Source: Thalassobius sp965218685 (GTDB lineage Bacteria > Pseudomonadota > Alphaproteobacteria > Rhodobacterales > Rhodobacteraceae). Taken from it: a DNA stretch of 64,000 nucleotides. The position numbers were made by a program, and so were the translations under genes. Position 1 is the first letter of the stretch. Every line of letters starts with the position of its first letter. Shown piece by piece: positions 16,536 through 24,396 of the stretch. The stretch covers positions 2,976,001-3,040,000 of the forward strand of contig NZ_OZ244657.1 in assembly GCF_965218685.1 (NCBI RefSeq). Direction: 5' to 3'. The notes beneath the pieces are model-generated. The model was not told where the DNA came from and made no database searches. It worked only from the letters and a program-made list of their open reading frames with translations.

Positions 16536-16948
16536 CAAAGCCCGACGACACTATCCGCGTCCTAATCCCCCTGAAGGTTCGTAAGAAGAACGGTCGGCCC
16601 AAGATAATGCCGCCCGCCGATTACAGGCCAAGCGACGACCAAGCCCAAGATCCACACATACTACGCGCTATTGGCCGGGCCTGGGGCTGGCGGCGGCGCA
16701 TGGATGCTGGCGAGTTCAGCACAATCCAGGAACTGGCTGAGGCCGTCGGGTTGGCTGAGCGTCATGTCAGCCGCCAGCTCCGGCTTGCATACCTCGCGCC
16801 GGAGGTGCTGAAGCGGTTGACTTGCGGGCGGGAGACCATTGCTGTGTCAGTCGTGCAGCTAAATAAATGCGCGGCAATGCCATGGCTAGACCAGGCTGGG
16901 GTGGTGTTTGGCAGAACGGCAGATGCTCCAAGGTATTACCAAGGCTAG
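16532..16948 (+). CDS. Recombinase companion protein with HTH
   Basis: The 138-aa protein overlaps the recombinase stop by four bases. Its centre is a helix-turn-helix like those of ParB/KorB proteins: STIQELAEAVGLAERHVSRQ followed by LRLAYLAPEVLKRL. The N-terminus is basic (PLKVRKKNGRPKIMPP). Proteins like this follow DUF2924-type recombinases in many alphaproteobacterial elements. The last residues (RTADAPRYYQG) may be new sequence gained at an element edge, because the similarity to the usual ending MPW..Q...FG stops shortly before. Confidence 0.75.
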   Translation: MTKPDDTIRVLIPLKVRKKNGRPKIMPPADYRPSDDQAQDPHILRAIGRAWGWRRRMDAGEFSTIQELAEAVGLAERHVSRQLRLAYLAPEVLKRLTCGRETIAVSVVQLNKCAAMPWLDQAGVVFGRTADAPRYYQG

Positions 16949-16980
16949 ATTTTTCTCGACTTATCGGCCACCTTCAGGTC

Positions 16981-17985
16981 ATGAGCAGCAACCTGTCCTT
17001 TCAACAGCTTGAGACCTACATTCGCGAACAGATGCGCATGTCGCATGTCTATCAGCCGGTCATGCTTCAGGTCCTGCTGGAAAAGGGTGGCACTGCCTCG
17101 ACAGAAGACGTTGCGAAAGCACTGCTGAGCTACGATCGCTCACAGGTCGAATACTATGAGATCCGCACCAAAAATATGGTGGGCAAGGTTCTCACCCAAA
17201 ATGGCGTAATCGAACCGATCAAGGATGGGCGGCGCATTGTCGGATACCAGCTTGCAGCCGGCGATCTGTCTGAACAGGAAATCGCGGCGCTCATTGATCT
17301 CTGCCAGCAACGTCTGGCCGCATACATCAACCAACGCGGAGATGGAATCTGGGGGCACCGGGGGATTGCAGATGGCTATGTCCCCGGCTCTGTCAGGTAT
17401 GAGGTGCTCAAGCGGGCCAAACATCGTTGCGAGCTATGCGGCGCCCATGAAGAGCAGGCAGCCCTGCATGTGGACCACATCGTGCCCCGCGCAAAAGGCG
17501 GCAACGACGAATTGAGCAATTTCCAGGCGCTCTGCATCACATGCAATACGAACAAGCGCGACCGGGATGACACTGATTTTCGTGGTATTCTGGCCTCGTA
17601 CGACGTTCGAGAAAAAGACTGCCTGTTTTGTGGGATAGAGAGCGACAGGATCATCGCAGAAAACGAATTGTGCTACGCGATCCGTGACGGCTTTCCCGTT
17701 ACGCCATTGCACACGCTGGTCATCCCCAAGCGGCATGTGGCCGATTACTTCGACCTCTATCAGCCTGAGTTGAACGCGATCCAGGCGTTGCTCTACGAAC
17801 AGCGCGAGCAAATTCGTGCCGCAGACCCCGCCGTCACAGGCTTCAATGTCGGGATCAACTCCGGGGCCGATGCCGGTCAAACCATCTTCCATGTGCACGT
17901 TCACCTGATCCCGCGTCGTAAGGGGGACGTTGCCGATCCCCGCGGCGGCGTGCGTGGGGTGATTCCGGAGAAGCAGAAGTATTAG
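16981..17985 (+). CDS. HNH endonuclease fused to HIT-family nucleotide hydrolase
   Basis: The 334-aa protein starts at ATG 16981 (MSSNLSFQQLETYIREQMRM). Residues 10-95 look like a winged-helix specificity module. Residues 140-195 are an HNH nuclease: Cys150/Cys153, VDHIVPRAKGG with His163 region to His166, and Cys185/Cys188. Residues 214-330 are a HIT domain with CLFC and the triad HVHVHLIP (His304, 306, 308). The joined nuclease plus nucleotide-hydrolase layout suggests a defence or toxin-like role, but the activity is not known to me. It stands alone after the recombinase module. Confidence 0.85.
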   Translation: MSSNLSFQQLETYIREQMRMSHVYQPVMLQVLLEKGGTASTEDVAKALLSYDRSQVEYYEIRTKNMVGKVLTQNGVIEPIKDGRRIVGYQLAAGDLSEQEIAALIDLCQQRLAAYINQRGDGIWGHRGIADGYVPGSVRYEVLKRAKHRCELCGAHEEQAALHVDHIVPRAKGGNDELSNFQALCITCNTNKRDRDDTDFRGILASYDVREKDCLFCGIESDRIIAENELCYAIRDGFPVTPLHTLVIPKRHVADYFDLYQPELNAIQALLYEQREQIRAADPAVTGFNVGINSGADAGQTIFHVHVHLIPRRKGDVADPRGGVRGVIPEKQKY

Positions 17986-18126
17986 GATGAACAGCGATCA
18001 GTTCACCCCGCAATTTCCCTTCGCAGATTGGCCCAACCCAGAGGTCCCAGCGGTCGTCTCAGGAGTCTAGTAAGCAAGCTTGACCACGCAAAAGATGCTG
18101 CGTAACCTCACTGCAAGTGATGTGAG

Positions 18127-18175
18127 TTGCTCAGGTTTTAGTAAATTTCGCGATAATCCCGCTCCAGAAAAGAGG
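18127..18175 (+). promoter_or_regulatory. Putative promoter and RBS of the RiPP operon
   Basis: TTGCTC (18127-18132) and GATAAT (18152-18157) are spaced 19 bp apart, slightly long for a sigma70 promoter. AGAGG at 18171-18175 stands five bases before the precursor ATG at 18181, a good Shine-Dalgarno position. The 195-bp gap 17986-18180 contains nothing else that I can support. Confidence 0.35.
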
Positions 18176-18180
18176 CTAGC

Positions 18181-18354
18181 ATGTTAGATGATTTTGAGGT
18201 CGTAGTTTCGGATGAATTCCTTAAGAAGATGGAAGAGGAATTCGAATTAAGTATGAAAACATTTGGCTCCAAGGACGCCTTTACCTCTTATAATAGAGGT
18301 GGAGGACCTAAAGGTCAGTACGATCGCACTTACACAAAACACACCGGGCGATGA
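18181..18354 (+). CDS. RiPP precursor peptide (57 aa), putative cyclophane type
   Basis: The gene is 58 codons and sits directly before the radical SAM gene, overlapping it as ATGA at 18351-18354. The peptide begins MLDDFEVVVSDEFLKKMEEE (acidic, helical leader to about residue 28) and has a contrasting basic, Gly- and Tyr-rich C-terminus. In the core, Tyr37-Asn-Arg39, Tyr47-Asp-Arg49 and Tyr51-Thr-Lys53 are repeated aromatic-x-basic triplets, followed by His54-Thr-Gly-Arg57. Ribosomal site AGAGG precedes the ATG. This composition, position and overlap are those of a RiPP substrate. I recall a YhhA-type cyclophane RiPP family with similar partners, but did not check it. Confidence 0.8.
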   Translation: MLDDFEVVVSDEFLKKMEEEFELSMKTFGSKDAFTSYNRGGGPKGQYDRTYTKHTGR

Positions 18355-19517
18355 ATGAAGGGTCAGCGGAAATATTAAATCGTCCACGTCCAGAGTGTTT
18401 TGGAAGAAATACGTCACCTTCCGTCGAGGTAGATAGCCTTGTTGTAAAGATTGCATCACGGTGCAACATGGATTGTGACTATTGCTACATTTATCACCAT
18501 CAGGATGATAGCTGGCAGAACATGCCACGAACTATGTCCGATGAGACCGTGAATGCATTGATTGAAAATGTGTCTATGCTGTACGAGAGGCAGCATCACA
18601 AACCTCTCGTTGTATTTCATGGTGGCGAGCCGTTGCTATTCGGGGTCAGAAGGTTTCGAAGCCTAGTTGAAAAATTTGTGGGCAGAATTCCGGGCGTAAG
18701 GCTAAGCATTCAAACAAATGGAACTATTTACAACGATCAGCTTGAAAAGTTGCTTCTTGAATATCGTGACTTTCTCACATTTTCACTTTCAGTTGACGGA
18801 TTTAGGGAAGAAAATGACAGACACAGACTAGGCCTGAAAGGCCAAAGTGTTTTCGCAAAAATTGAGAAAACCATTCGAAAGAGCAGGCAATCAGGATTAT
18901 TGGACAATATCCTAATCGTGGTAGATACGAAGAATGATCCCTCCAAGATATTTGCCTTCATGGTTGACGCGGGAGCACAAACCTACAACTTGATCCTGCA
19001 AGATGGTGACCGAAAGAATTTACCGCCCGGAAAAGAGGCATTGAACTCAACTGAAGTCGGAGAGTGGTTAACAAAACTTTTCTACATTTACGCTCAAAGT
19101 GATTTGAAGTTCCGCATTCAAATGTTTGATGAAATGGTTGTTGGGCTACTAAAAAAACAGCGCTCTGTGGCTTTCCCGCCGGTCACACATCTTTCCTGCA
19201 CTATGACAATCGATACCGATGGAGAGATAAAACAGACTGATACATTCCGTGTAAATGCAAACAATGCTGACCAAATCACAGGCTCCAACGTCACTACACA
19301 TTCCATTTTTGACTCTGCAAATTCTCAACAGAACATCGATTTTGTTTTGAGTACAAGCAGCCTTGTCAGAGACTGCCGTGACTGTGCGTATCTCAATGTA
19401 TGTGGGGGTGGTTATGAACAGCATAGATTTGATGGAGTGAGTTATCGGAATCCCTCTCTGTACTGCTCAGATTATAAGCTTCTGTTTGCGAATATGGAGC
19501 GCATAATATGCCCTTGA
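18351..19517 (+). CDS. Radical SAM/SPASM RiPP maturase (three-residue cyclophane-forming type)
   Basis: The 388-aa enzyme has the radical SAM motif CNMDCDYC (Cys38, 42, 45), preceded by VVKIASR and followed by YIYHHQDDSW. FHGGEPLLFG is the GGE motif. The C-terminal auxiliary cluster region contains LSCTMTIDTDGE, DCRDCAYLNVCGGGYEQHRF and LYCSDY, as in FxsB/GrrM-like SPASM peptide maturases. Members of that group make C-C bonds between an aromatic ring and the residue two positions downstream; the Tyr-x-Arg/Lys triplets of the precursor would be fitting substrates. The gene is translationally coupled to the precursor and overlaps the oxygenase gene. Its AT-rich codons contrast with the core genome. 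Confidence 0.9.
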   Translation: MNEGSAEILNRPRPECFGRNTSPSVEVDSLVVKIASRCNMDCDYCYIYHHQDDSWQNMPRTMSDETVNALIENVSMLYERQHHKPLVVFHGGEPLLFGVRRFRSLVEKFVGRIPGVRLSIQTNGTIYNDQLEKLLLEYRDFLTFSLSVDGFREENDRHRLGLKGQSVFAKIEKTIRKSRQSGLLDNILIVVDTKNDPSKIFAFMVDAGAQTYNLILQDGDRKNLPPGKEALNSTEVGEWLTKLFYIYAQSDLKFRIQMFDEMVVGLLKKQRSVAFPPVTHLSCTMTIDTDGEIKQTDTFRVNANNADQITGSNVTTHSIFDSANSQQNIDFVLSTSSLVRDCRDCAYLNVCGGGYEQHRFDGVSYRNPSLYCSDYKLLFANMERIICP

Positions 19518-20503
19518 AGCCCAACATCGTACGCCTCTCTCAAGATTGTTGGGGTAGCGCTTCACTACAGGGAATCTTTGAAACCAGTTTCTACAATGCA
19601 CTTTATGCGGGCTTTGAATCTTTACCATGGATGGAGGCGAGACAAAGCTTTTATCGTCAGCGCGAAGTCAACCTGAAACATTCTGAGTATTATCAAGAGC
19701 TATTTTCGTCGAATATACGTAAATCGATAGCAGCAAAGTTGAGTAATTTCTTCAACGTGCAGTTGGGGGAGGATTTTGACGTAGCTGCACACAAGATGAT
19801 TGCGGGTGACTATATCGGCCCCCATACAGACCAAAACAAGATTGGTGAAACTCATCGGTTGACGGTCACTTTCAATTCAGGCTGGCAAAGCTCTCAGGGC
19901 GGTGTCTTGCTCGTTTTGAAAGATGGAAGTCCGAAAAATATTCAGGATGCTTGGTTACCCACGGCAAATAATGGCTTTCTATTCGAAATCACCGATGATT
20001 CTTATCACGCAGTGACCCCAATTGTCGGTGAAGAACCAAGATTTAGTGTGATTTTCACATTCAAAAGCAAAGCTGAAAAAGTAGATTCAGGGAAGTTGAA
20101 TTGGATGCCGTTTCCCATGAGAGACGATGTTTTGAGTGCAAAATATACAGCGTCAGATTTAGGAGTGTCTGAGTCAACATTTGATACCGATTACGAATTT
20201 CGTAAGTTTGGATCAATTAGAGAGTTTAAGTTGTTTGTAAAAAACGATTTGAAAAACGCCCCTGTCAATTGGTCTTATACTTTGGGGGGATCAGTCAGTA
20301 CCGAAATTGATGGTCGCCATCCGCCTCAAACGGACGTCGAGCGACTTTCACAAATTGGCAAGTTGCATAGAATTCCTCCGATAATTTTGGTCCGGCGAAG
20401 CAATGGTGAACTCTACTTAACCGATGGCAGTCATCGATTAAGCTATTCGGTGGATAATAAAGCTAACCTGGGCGTGGTTATCTATGATGAAGTAATCTCT
20501 TAA
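19508..20503 (+). CDS. 2OG-Fe(II) oxygenase of the RiPP operon, with ParB-like C-terminal domain
   Basis: The 331-aa protein overlaps the maturase gene by ten bases. Residues 90-185 form a double-stranded beta-helix oxygenase with iron ligands His106 and Asp108 (GPHTDQN), His167 (SYHAVTP) and a 2-oxoglutarate-binding Arg178 (EEPRFSVIF). Residues of about 265-331 (IPPIILVRRSNGELYLTDGS, then HRLSYSV) resemble a ParB/sulfiredoxin-like fold. It probably hydroxylates the maturase-modified peptide. I recall NCBIfam 'YhhC' for cyclophane-peptide oxygenases beside YhhB-type maturases; not checked. No transporter or protease gene follows. Confidence 0.85.
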   Translation: MPLKPNIVRLSQDCWGSASLQGIFETSFYNALYAGFESLPWMEARQSFYRQREVNLKHSEYYQELFSSNIRKSIAAKLSNFFNVQLGEDFDVAAHKMIAGDYIGPHTDQNKIGETHRLTVTFNSGWQSSQGGVLLVLKDGSPKNIQDAWLPTANNGFLFEITDDSYHAVTPIVGEEPRFSVIFTFKSKAEKVDSGKLNWMPFPMRDDVLSAKYTASDLGVSESTFDTDYEFRKFGSIREFKLFVKNDLKNAPVNWSYTLGGSVSTEIDGRHPPQTDVERLSQIGKLHRIPPIILVRRSNGELYLTDGSHRLSYSVDNKANLGVVIYDEVIS

Positions 20504-20683
20504 ATGGAACTCTGGTCTGGCTCCTGATCGAGTTTATGCGGCTCGGGTTACCTAAGTTTTGTGAAGAACAAGTTTGAAAAATGGATATCCAAAGTGTCCG
20601 AAAAAGGATGATACAAAAATCAGATTCTGACTCGAATTCTATCTGGATCACACACCTTCGTTGTACAGTACGCGTTGTCCCGA

Positions 20684-20791
20684 TCACACGGCCGGTTGAC
20701 AATTCCAAGGTAGGAGTTCATCGATCCGGGGTGTTTGTGCCCGTGGACGATGGCCTTGAAGTGTAGCGGTCAGCCATTCGTTTGGATCAAC
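20684..20791 (-). pseudogene. IS66-family transposase C-terminal remnant
   Basis: The minus-strand reading VDPNEWLTATLQGHRPRAQT, then PRIDELLPWN and a stop at 20684, matches the conserved end of IS66 TnpC (the DPxxWL...R..ELLPWNW pattern). Upstream residues do not continue the family, so only the last 36 codons survive. It marks an old insertion between the RiPP operon and the NYN gene. The rest of the 459-bp gap 20504-20962 contains no gene that I can support. Confidence 0.75.
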
Positions 20792-20962
20792 AAATCTCAG
20801 TGTCTGCTTGATCGCCAAGGAATAACTGAGCGATATTGATATGCCTTTGGGATGACCTCCACCGATGCCCACATTCCCAGACCAACACAAACGCCCACCG
20901 TGTTGCCAATGCCCATCGCCCACATATAATGAACGAAATTTCATAGACTTGCGAGCGAGCGA

Positions 20963-22195
20963 ATGACCGCGACCAGCCCTCTTGAACCTCTCCTACGTCG
21001 ACGCTCTCGCATAAAAAGGCTGACCGAACAGAATCGAGCCATGCAGGAGGCACAAAGAAGGCTCCGGGATTCTATCGAGAGCTACAACGCGTTCATACCG
21101 GAAGTCGAATTAGAAAAAATTAAACGTTTCGAAAGTACCTCAGTTGGCCTCTCTCAAAAGATAGCGGACGAGGAAGTTAACAAGGCGAACCTTGAGAACC
21201 TCCTAAAGGATACCCGTGCGACCCAGATCAATCCTCTTGTATTCTGGAAGTTTTTTTCAGCAGAACAGAAACGGCTACGCCTCGAAGCCAATCAACTTCG
21301 AAAGGAAATATCTGCAACAAATGAGAACATGGTTAGTGACAATGAGGCGCTATCCAAGGTGAGATCAGACTTAAGCTCGGCAAAAAAGCGTATTTCTGAA
21401 CACGAGTGCTTCGACCTCAGTGAAGCAGAAACGCAGCTTGCAGCTATTCAACCAAAAGCTCGCCAGACTGCTAGCGAGTTGGCTGTGGCAAGGGCCGAAC
21501 TCGAAAGGATTGAAGAAAAGATCCGACCCCATTCGCAGGAACTTGATCGCCTAAAATCAGAGTTAGAAACTTTCAATTCTGACATCGCAAAGGCAGATCG
21601 TCTTGATCGAGACTTGACCGCTGCAGAGAACAGTTACGAACGGGCAATGATTCACCAGGAATGCGAAGAAAAATTCGGCTCTGGCAGCCCGAGGCATGTA
21701 ATCAATGATCGAAGAGGAAAAATTCGGCGGCTTGAAAACAACATTCCAAAACTCGAGCGCCGTATTCGAGACGAGTTGAAAAAACTTGATCGAAAAATTT
21801 CGCATCTCGTGATCGATGGGAACAACGTCTGCTATGAGGGGCAATCATTTATTGGTTTGCGAGGGATTTCCGCGTTGCTTGAGGCGCTGGGTGATCGCTT
21901 CAAGGTAACTGTCGTGTTCGACGCATCAATTCGCGCTATGCTAAAGTCAGACAGCCAAGGCATTGAAAAGGTACTTGGCCCCAAGGCCGCCACACACGTT
22001 GCTCCAACCAAGACAGCAGCGGACGAGTATCTGTTGAAGCTAGCCGGGAAAGATCAGAGCGTCTTCATCCTCAGTAATGATCGTTTTGCGGAATATCACG
22101 ACTATGACGTAGTGAAATCACGCCGCGTCCTGAGGTTCCTCATAGCCGACGGCAAGTTAATGGCAAATGAGCTCGATATTTCCATAAGCTTCTGA
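20963..22195 (+). CDS. Coiled-coil protein with C-terminal NYN/PIN ribonuclease-like domain
   Basis: The 410-aa protein is a long coiled coil from about residue 10 to 270 (VELEKIKRFESTSVGLSQKI and many Leu/Glu/Lys heptads). It then has a NYN/PIN nuclease domain: HLVIDGNNVCYEG near residue 282, VTVVFDASIRAML, PTKTAADEYLLKLAGK and VFILSNDRFAEYHDY. The four acidic positions fit the metal site of Zc3h12a-type RNases. The coiled coil may oligomerise the nuclease or hold it off. It lies between two mobile-element scars in AT-richer DNA, so transfer is likely. A defence or toxin function is inference. A later ATG near 21041 is possible. Confidence 0.8.
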   Translation: MTATSPLEPLLRRRSRIKRLTEQNRAMQEAQRRLRDSIESYNAFIPEVELEKIKRFESTSVGLSQKIADEEVNKANLENLLKDTRATQINPLVFWKFFSAEQKRLRLEANQLRKEISATNENMVSDNEALSKVRSDLSSAKKRISEHECFDLSEAETQLAAIQPKARQTASELAVARAELERIEEKIRPHSQELDRLKSELETFNSDIAKADRLDRDLTAAENSYERAMIHQECEEKFGSGSPRHVINDRRGKIRRLENNIPKLERRIRDELKKLDRKISHLVIDGNNVCYEGQSFIGLRGISALLEALGDRFKVTVVFDASIRAMLKSDSQGIEKVLGPKAATHVAPTKTAADEYLLKLAGKDQSVFILSNDRFAEYHDYDVVKSRRVLRFLIADGKLMANELDISISF

Positions 22196-22376
22196 CCAAA
22201 AATAAAGCCTGAAACGAGCCGATCTCTTAAACACAAGGCATTACCACCCACTCTGCTAACGATAGGAGTTATTGGTAAACTTACCGCTGCCGTGGCATTT
22301 GTTGGGTAATCCCCCCAACAATTAGTGGTGTTCAGAAGTAGGATTTTTCCGGCAGAAATGACCGAGGAGAATTCGG

Positions 22377-22643
22377 ATGAAGAAAGCAAAATTCAGCGAT
22401 GCTCAGATTATGGCGATCCTACGCCAAGCGGAGAACGGCGTGCCTGTGTCAGAGCTTTGCCGCGAACACGGCATGAGCAGCGCCAGTTTTTACAAATGGC
22501 GTGCCAAGTTCGGAGGAATGGATGCCAGCATGATGTCCGAGATGAAGGCCATGGCGGAGGAAAACCGCCGCCTGAAGCGCATGTATGCCGAGATGAGCAT
22601 GCAAAACGACTTGCTGAAGGAAGCTTTGGGAAAAAAGCGTTAA
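22377..22643 (+). CDS. IS3-family transposase OrfA
   Basis: The 88-aa protein is a typical OrfA: an HTH (FSDAQIMAILRQAENGVPVS and ELCREHGMSSASFYKW) followed by a leucine-zipper-like helix (MAEENRRLKRMYAEMSMQND). OrfA binds the terminal repeats. AAAAAAG at 22631-22637 near its end is a classic -1 frameshift site for making the OrfAB transposase. A GAGGAG-type RBS is six to seven bases before ATG 22377. Confidence 0.95.
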   Translation: MKKAKFSDAQIMAILRQAENGVPVSELCREHGMSSASFYKWRAKFGGMDASMMSEMKAMAEENRRLKRMYAEMSMQNDLLKEALGKKR

Positions 22644-22663
22644 GGCCGTCTCAAAGGAAAGAG

Positions 22664-23464
22664 ATGGCCGAGAATGCTGTGTCAAATCACGGCGTCAGCA
22701 TCGCGATGGCTTGTCGGACCTTCCAGATCAGCGAGACCTGCTACCGATACGAGCGCAAGCTTTGTGATGAGAATGCCGAGATCGCGGACTGGCTGGTGCG
22801 CCTGACGGCCAATCGTCGGTCATGGGGCTTTGGTCTGTGCTTTCTATATCTGCGCAACGTGAAAGGCTTCAAATGGAACCACAAGCGGGTCTATCGCATC
22901 TATTGCGAGTTGGAGCTGAACCTGCGCATCAAACCCAAGAAGCGCTTGAAACGCCCCAAACCCGATGAACTGGCCGTGCCTGACGCGCCCAACCAGACAT
23001 GGTCGATGGACTTCATGGCGGATCAGCTGGCGGACGGGCGGTCGTTCAGGACTTTGAACGTGTTAGATGACTTCAACCGCGAGGGGCTAGGGATCGAGGT
23101 GGACTTCTCGCTGCCTGCCATGCGTGTTGTGCGCAGCCTGAACCAGATCATCGAATGGCGCGGCAAGCCTGAGACGATCCGTGTGGACAACGGCCCTGAA
23201 TATGTCAGTGGCTTGCTGATGCTATGGGCTGAGAAACGTGGCATCGCCATTGAATATATCCAGCCCGGCAAGCCGCAGCAAAACGCCTACATCGAGCGAT
23301 ACAATCGCACGGTGCGGCATGAATGGTTGGATCAAAACATCTTTGAAACCATAGAGGAGGCGCAGGATCAGGCCACGAAATGGCTCTGGACTTACAACAA
23401 CGACCGGCCCAACATGGCCATCGGCGGCATCACACCCGCAATGAAACTGAAAACAGCCGCATGA
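22664..23464 (+). CDS. IS3-family transposase OrfB (DDE integrase)
   Basis: The frame joins OrfA by -1 slippage near 22637; if started separately, ATG 22664 (MAENAVSNHGVSIAMACRTF) gives 266 aa. An HTH_21-like segment (RRSWGFGLCFLYLRN) is followed by the rve catalytic core: WSMDFMADQLADGRSFRTLN (first Asp), DNGPEYVSG (second Asp), and the C-terminal QPGKPQQNAYIERYNRTVRH (Glu). All three catalytic acids are present, so the enzyme looks functional. Confidence 0.95.
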   Translation: MAENAVSNHGVSIAMACRTFQISETCYRYERKLCDENAEIADWLVRLTANRRSWGFGLCFLYLRNVKGFKWNHKRVYRIYCELELNLRIKPKKRLKRPKPDELAVPDAPNQTWSMDFMADQLADGRSFRTLNVLDDFNREGLGIEVDFSLPAMRVVRSLNQIIEWRGKPETIRVDNGPEYVSGLLMLWAEKRGIAIEYIQPGKPQQNAYIERYNRTVRHEWLDQNIFETIEEAQDQATKWLWTYNNDRPNMAIGGITPAMKLKTAA

Positions 23465-24396
23465 GTTCTACGGCTGAGCCCCATTAAAAATGGGGGGATT
23501 ACCGTTGCACGTCACCATACGCTTCCCAGTGCCGCTACAGCGATTGCAGGTGGCTTGCTTTCCGGACGCATAGATACCGCTACCGGAACATCTTCGACAT
23601 TGATTTTCCCCATAACGGCCGGTTCCACCACAGGTCCAGCATTCGCGCTCCGGGAACGTAAAAACTCCCGTGCCGCTGCACGTCCTGCAAGTGATCTGCT
23701 TCTGTCCAGCGCCGTCGCATTTGAAGCAAATCCCACTTTCCCGGGTCGAGACATGATCGCGAAATACTCCAGGTGAATAATTTCGCTTTACTTCAGTACC
23801 GTCTCTCTTCCGTGCGTGTTCGGTGGCCCCGCTCCAAAAAAGGTTCTCGCGGACAGTTCCTTCCTCAATGACCCTACCGTGTTTGACGGTTTTTGTCCGC
23901 GTTTTGTTCCCAAAGAAGCCAGTGCCGTGTGTGTATGTCTTGGTCTTCCCGGAGTCGTGATGCTTAACGACCTTTTTCTTTCTGCCGAGCCAGTCTGTTT
24001 TGTAGTGAACAGTGGTACCTACACCAAAGGCTGATTTGAATAGCGTTTCAAGGAGTCCGCTTTGGCGACGTCGACCCATATCTCCTCCCTTAAGAGTTCC
24101 CTCGTCAACGCTACGAATGGAAAGCCTGTTTGTCATTAGAGACTTCACGCGGTCTTTCGCATCAGCCCGCACAATCACGCCGCCTTCGGGTGTCTCTGTT
24201 CGCACCCCTAGCGTTCAAAATCACCGCAACTGCGGCGCAGTCTATTATCGCCAAGCATCTGAAAAGACGTCCAGTTTCAAATCCGTCCCAATCTGGGTGG
24301 AGGGCGGATGGAAAGAGACGCAGGGCGTTCGGAGACCGATTTCGGGCCAGGGGCCAGTCTCCGAAAGTCGGATGGCCACGTTAAACCCCTTTGAAC

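Larger units (their letters stand above)
22305..23503 (+). mobile_element. IS3-family insertion sequence, intact, with 4-bp target duplication GTTG
   Basis: The element is 1199 bp. Both ends carry GGTAATCCCCCCA (22305-22317; inverse at 23491-23503) with further imperfect matches. It is flanked by GTTG at 22301-22304 and 23504-23507, a 4-bp target-site duplication as usual for IS3-type elements. It encodes orfA and orfB with a slippery AAAAAAG at 22631-22637 between them. Intact ORFs and perfect duplications argue for a recent and possibly active insertion. It lies inside a zinc-finger gene. Confidence 0.9.
22256..24079 (-). pseudogene. CxxCxGxG zinc-finger (DnaJ-type) protein gene split by the IS
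   Basis: ATG 24079 has a GGGAGGAG Shine-Dalgarno. The N-terminal part (MGRRRQSGLLETLFKSAFG) is basic and Gly/Thr/Lys-rich. Repeated DnaJ-type Cys motifs follow (CFKCDGAGQK, CRTCSGTG, CWTCGGTG, CRRCSGSG, CNRCSGTG). At TGCAAC the IS begins. Removing the IS and one GTTG copy restores the reading VTCNKCHGSGKFTNNSYR and a stop at 22256-22258, a sixth CxxCxGxG motif. The insertion thus costs the last motif, and a C-terminal tail from the IS (GNPPIFNGAQP) is now added. The protein may still be partly functional. Its role is unknown. Confidence 0.85.

Noticed and set aside
20581..20766. 61-codon rightward ORF after the RiPP oxygenase as a second precursor
   Set aside because: Most of it is antisense of the IS66 remnant, and there is no RBS or leader/core division.
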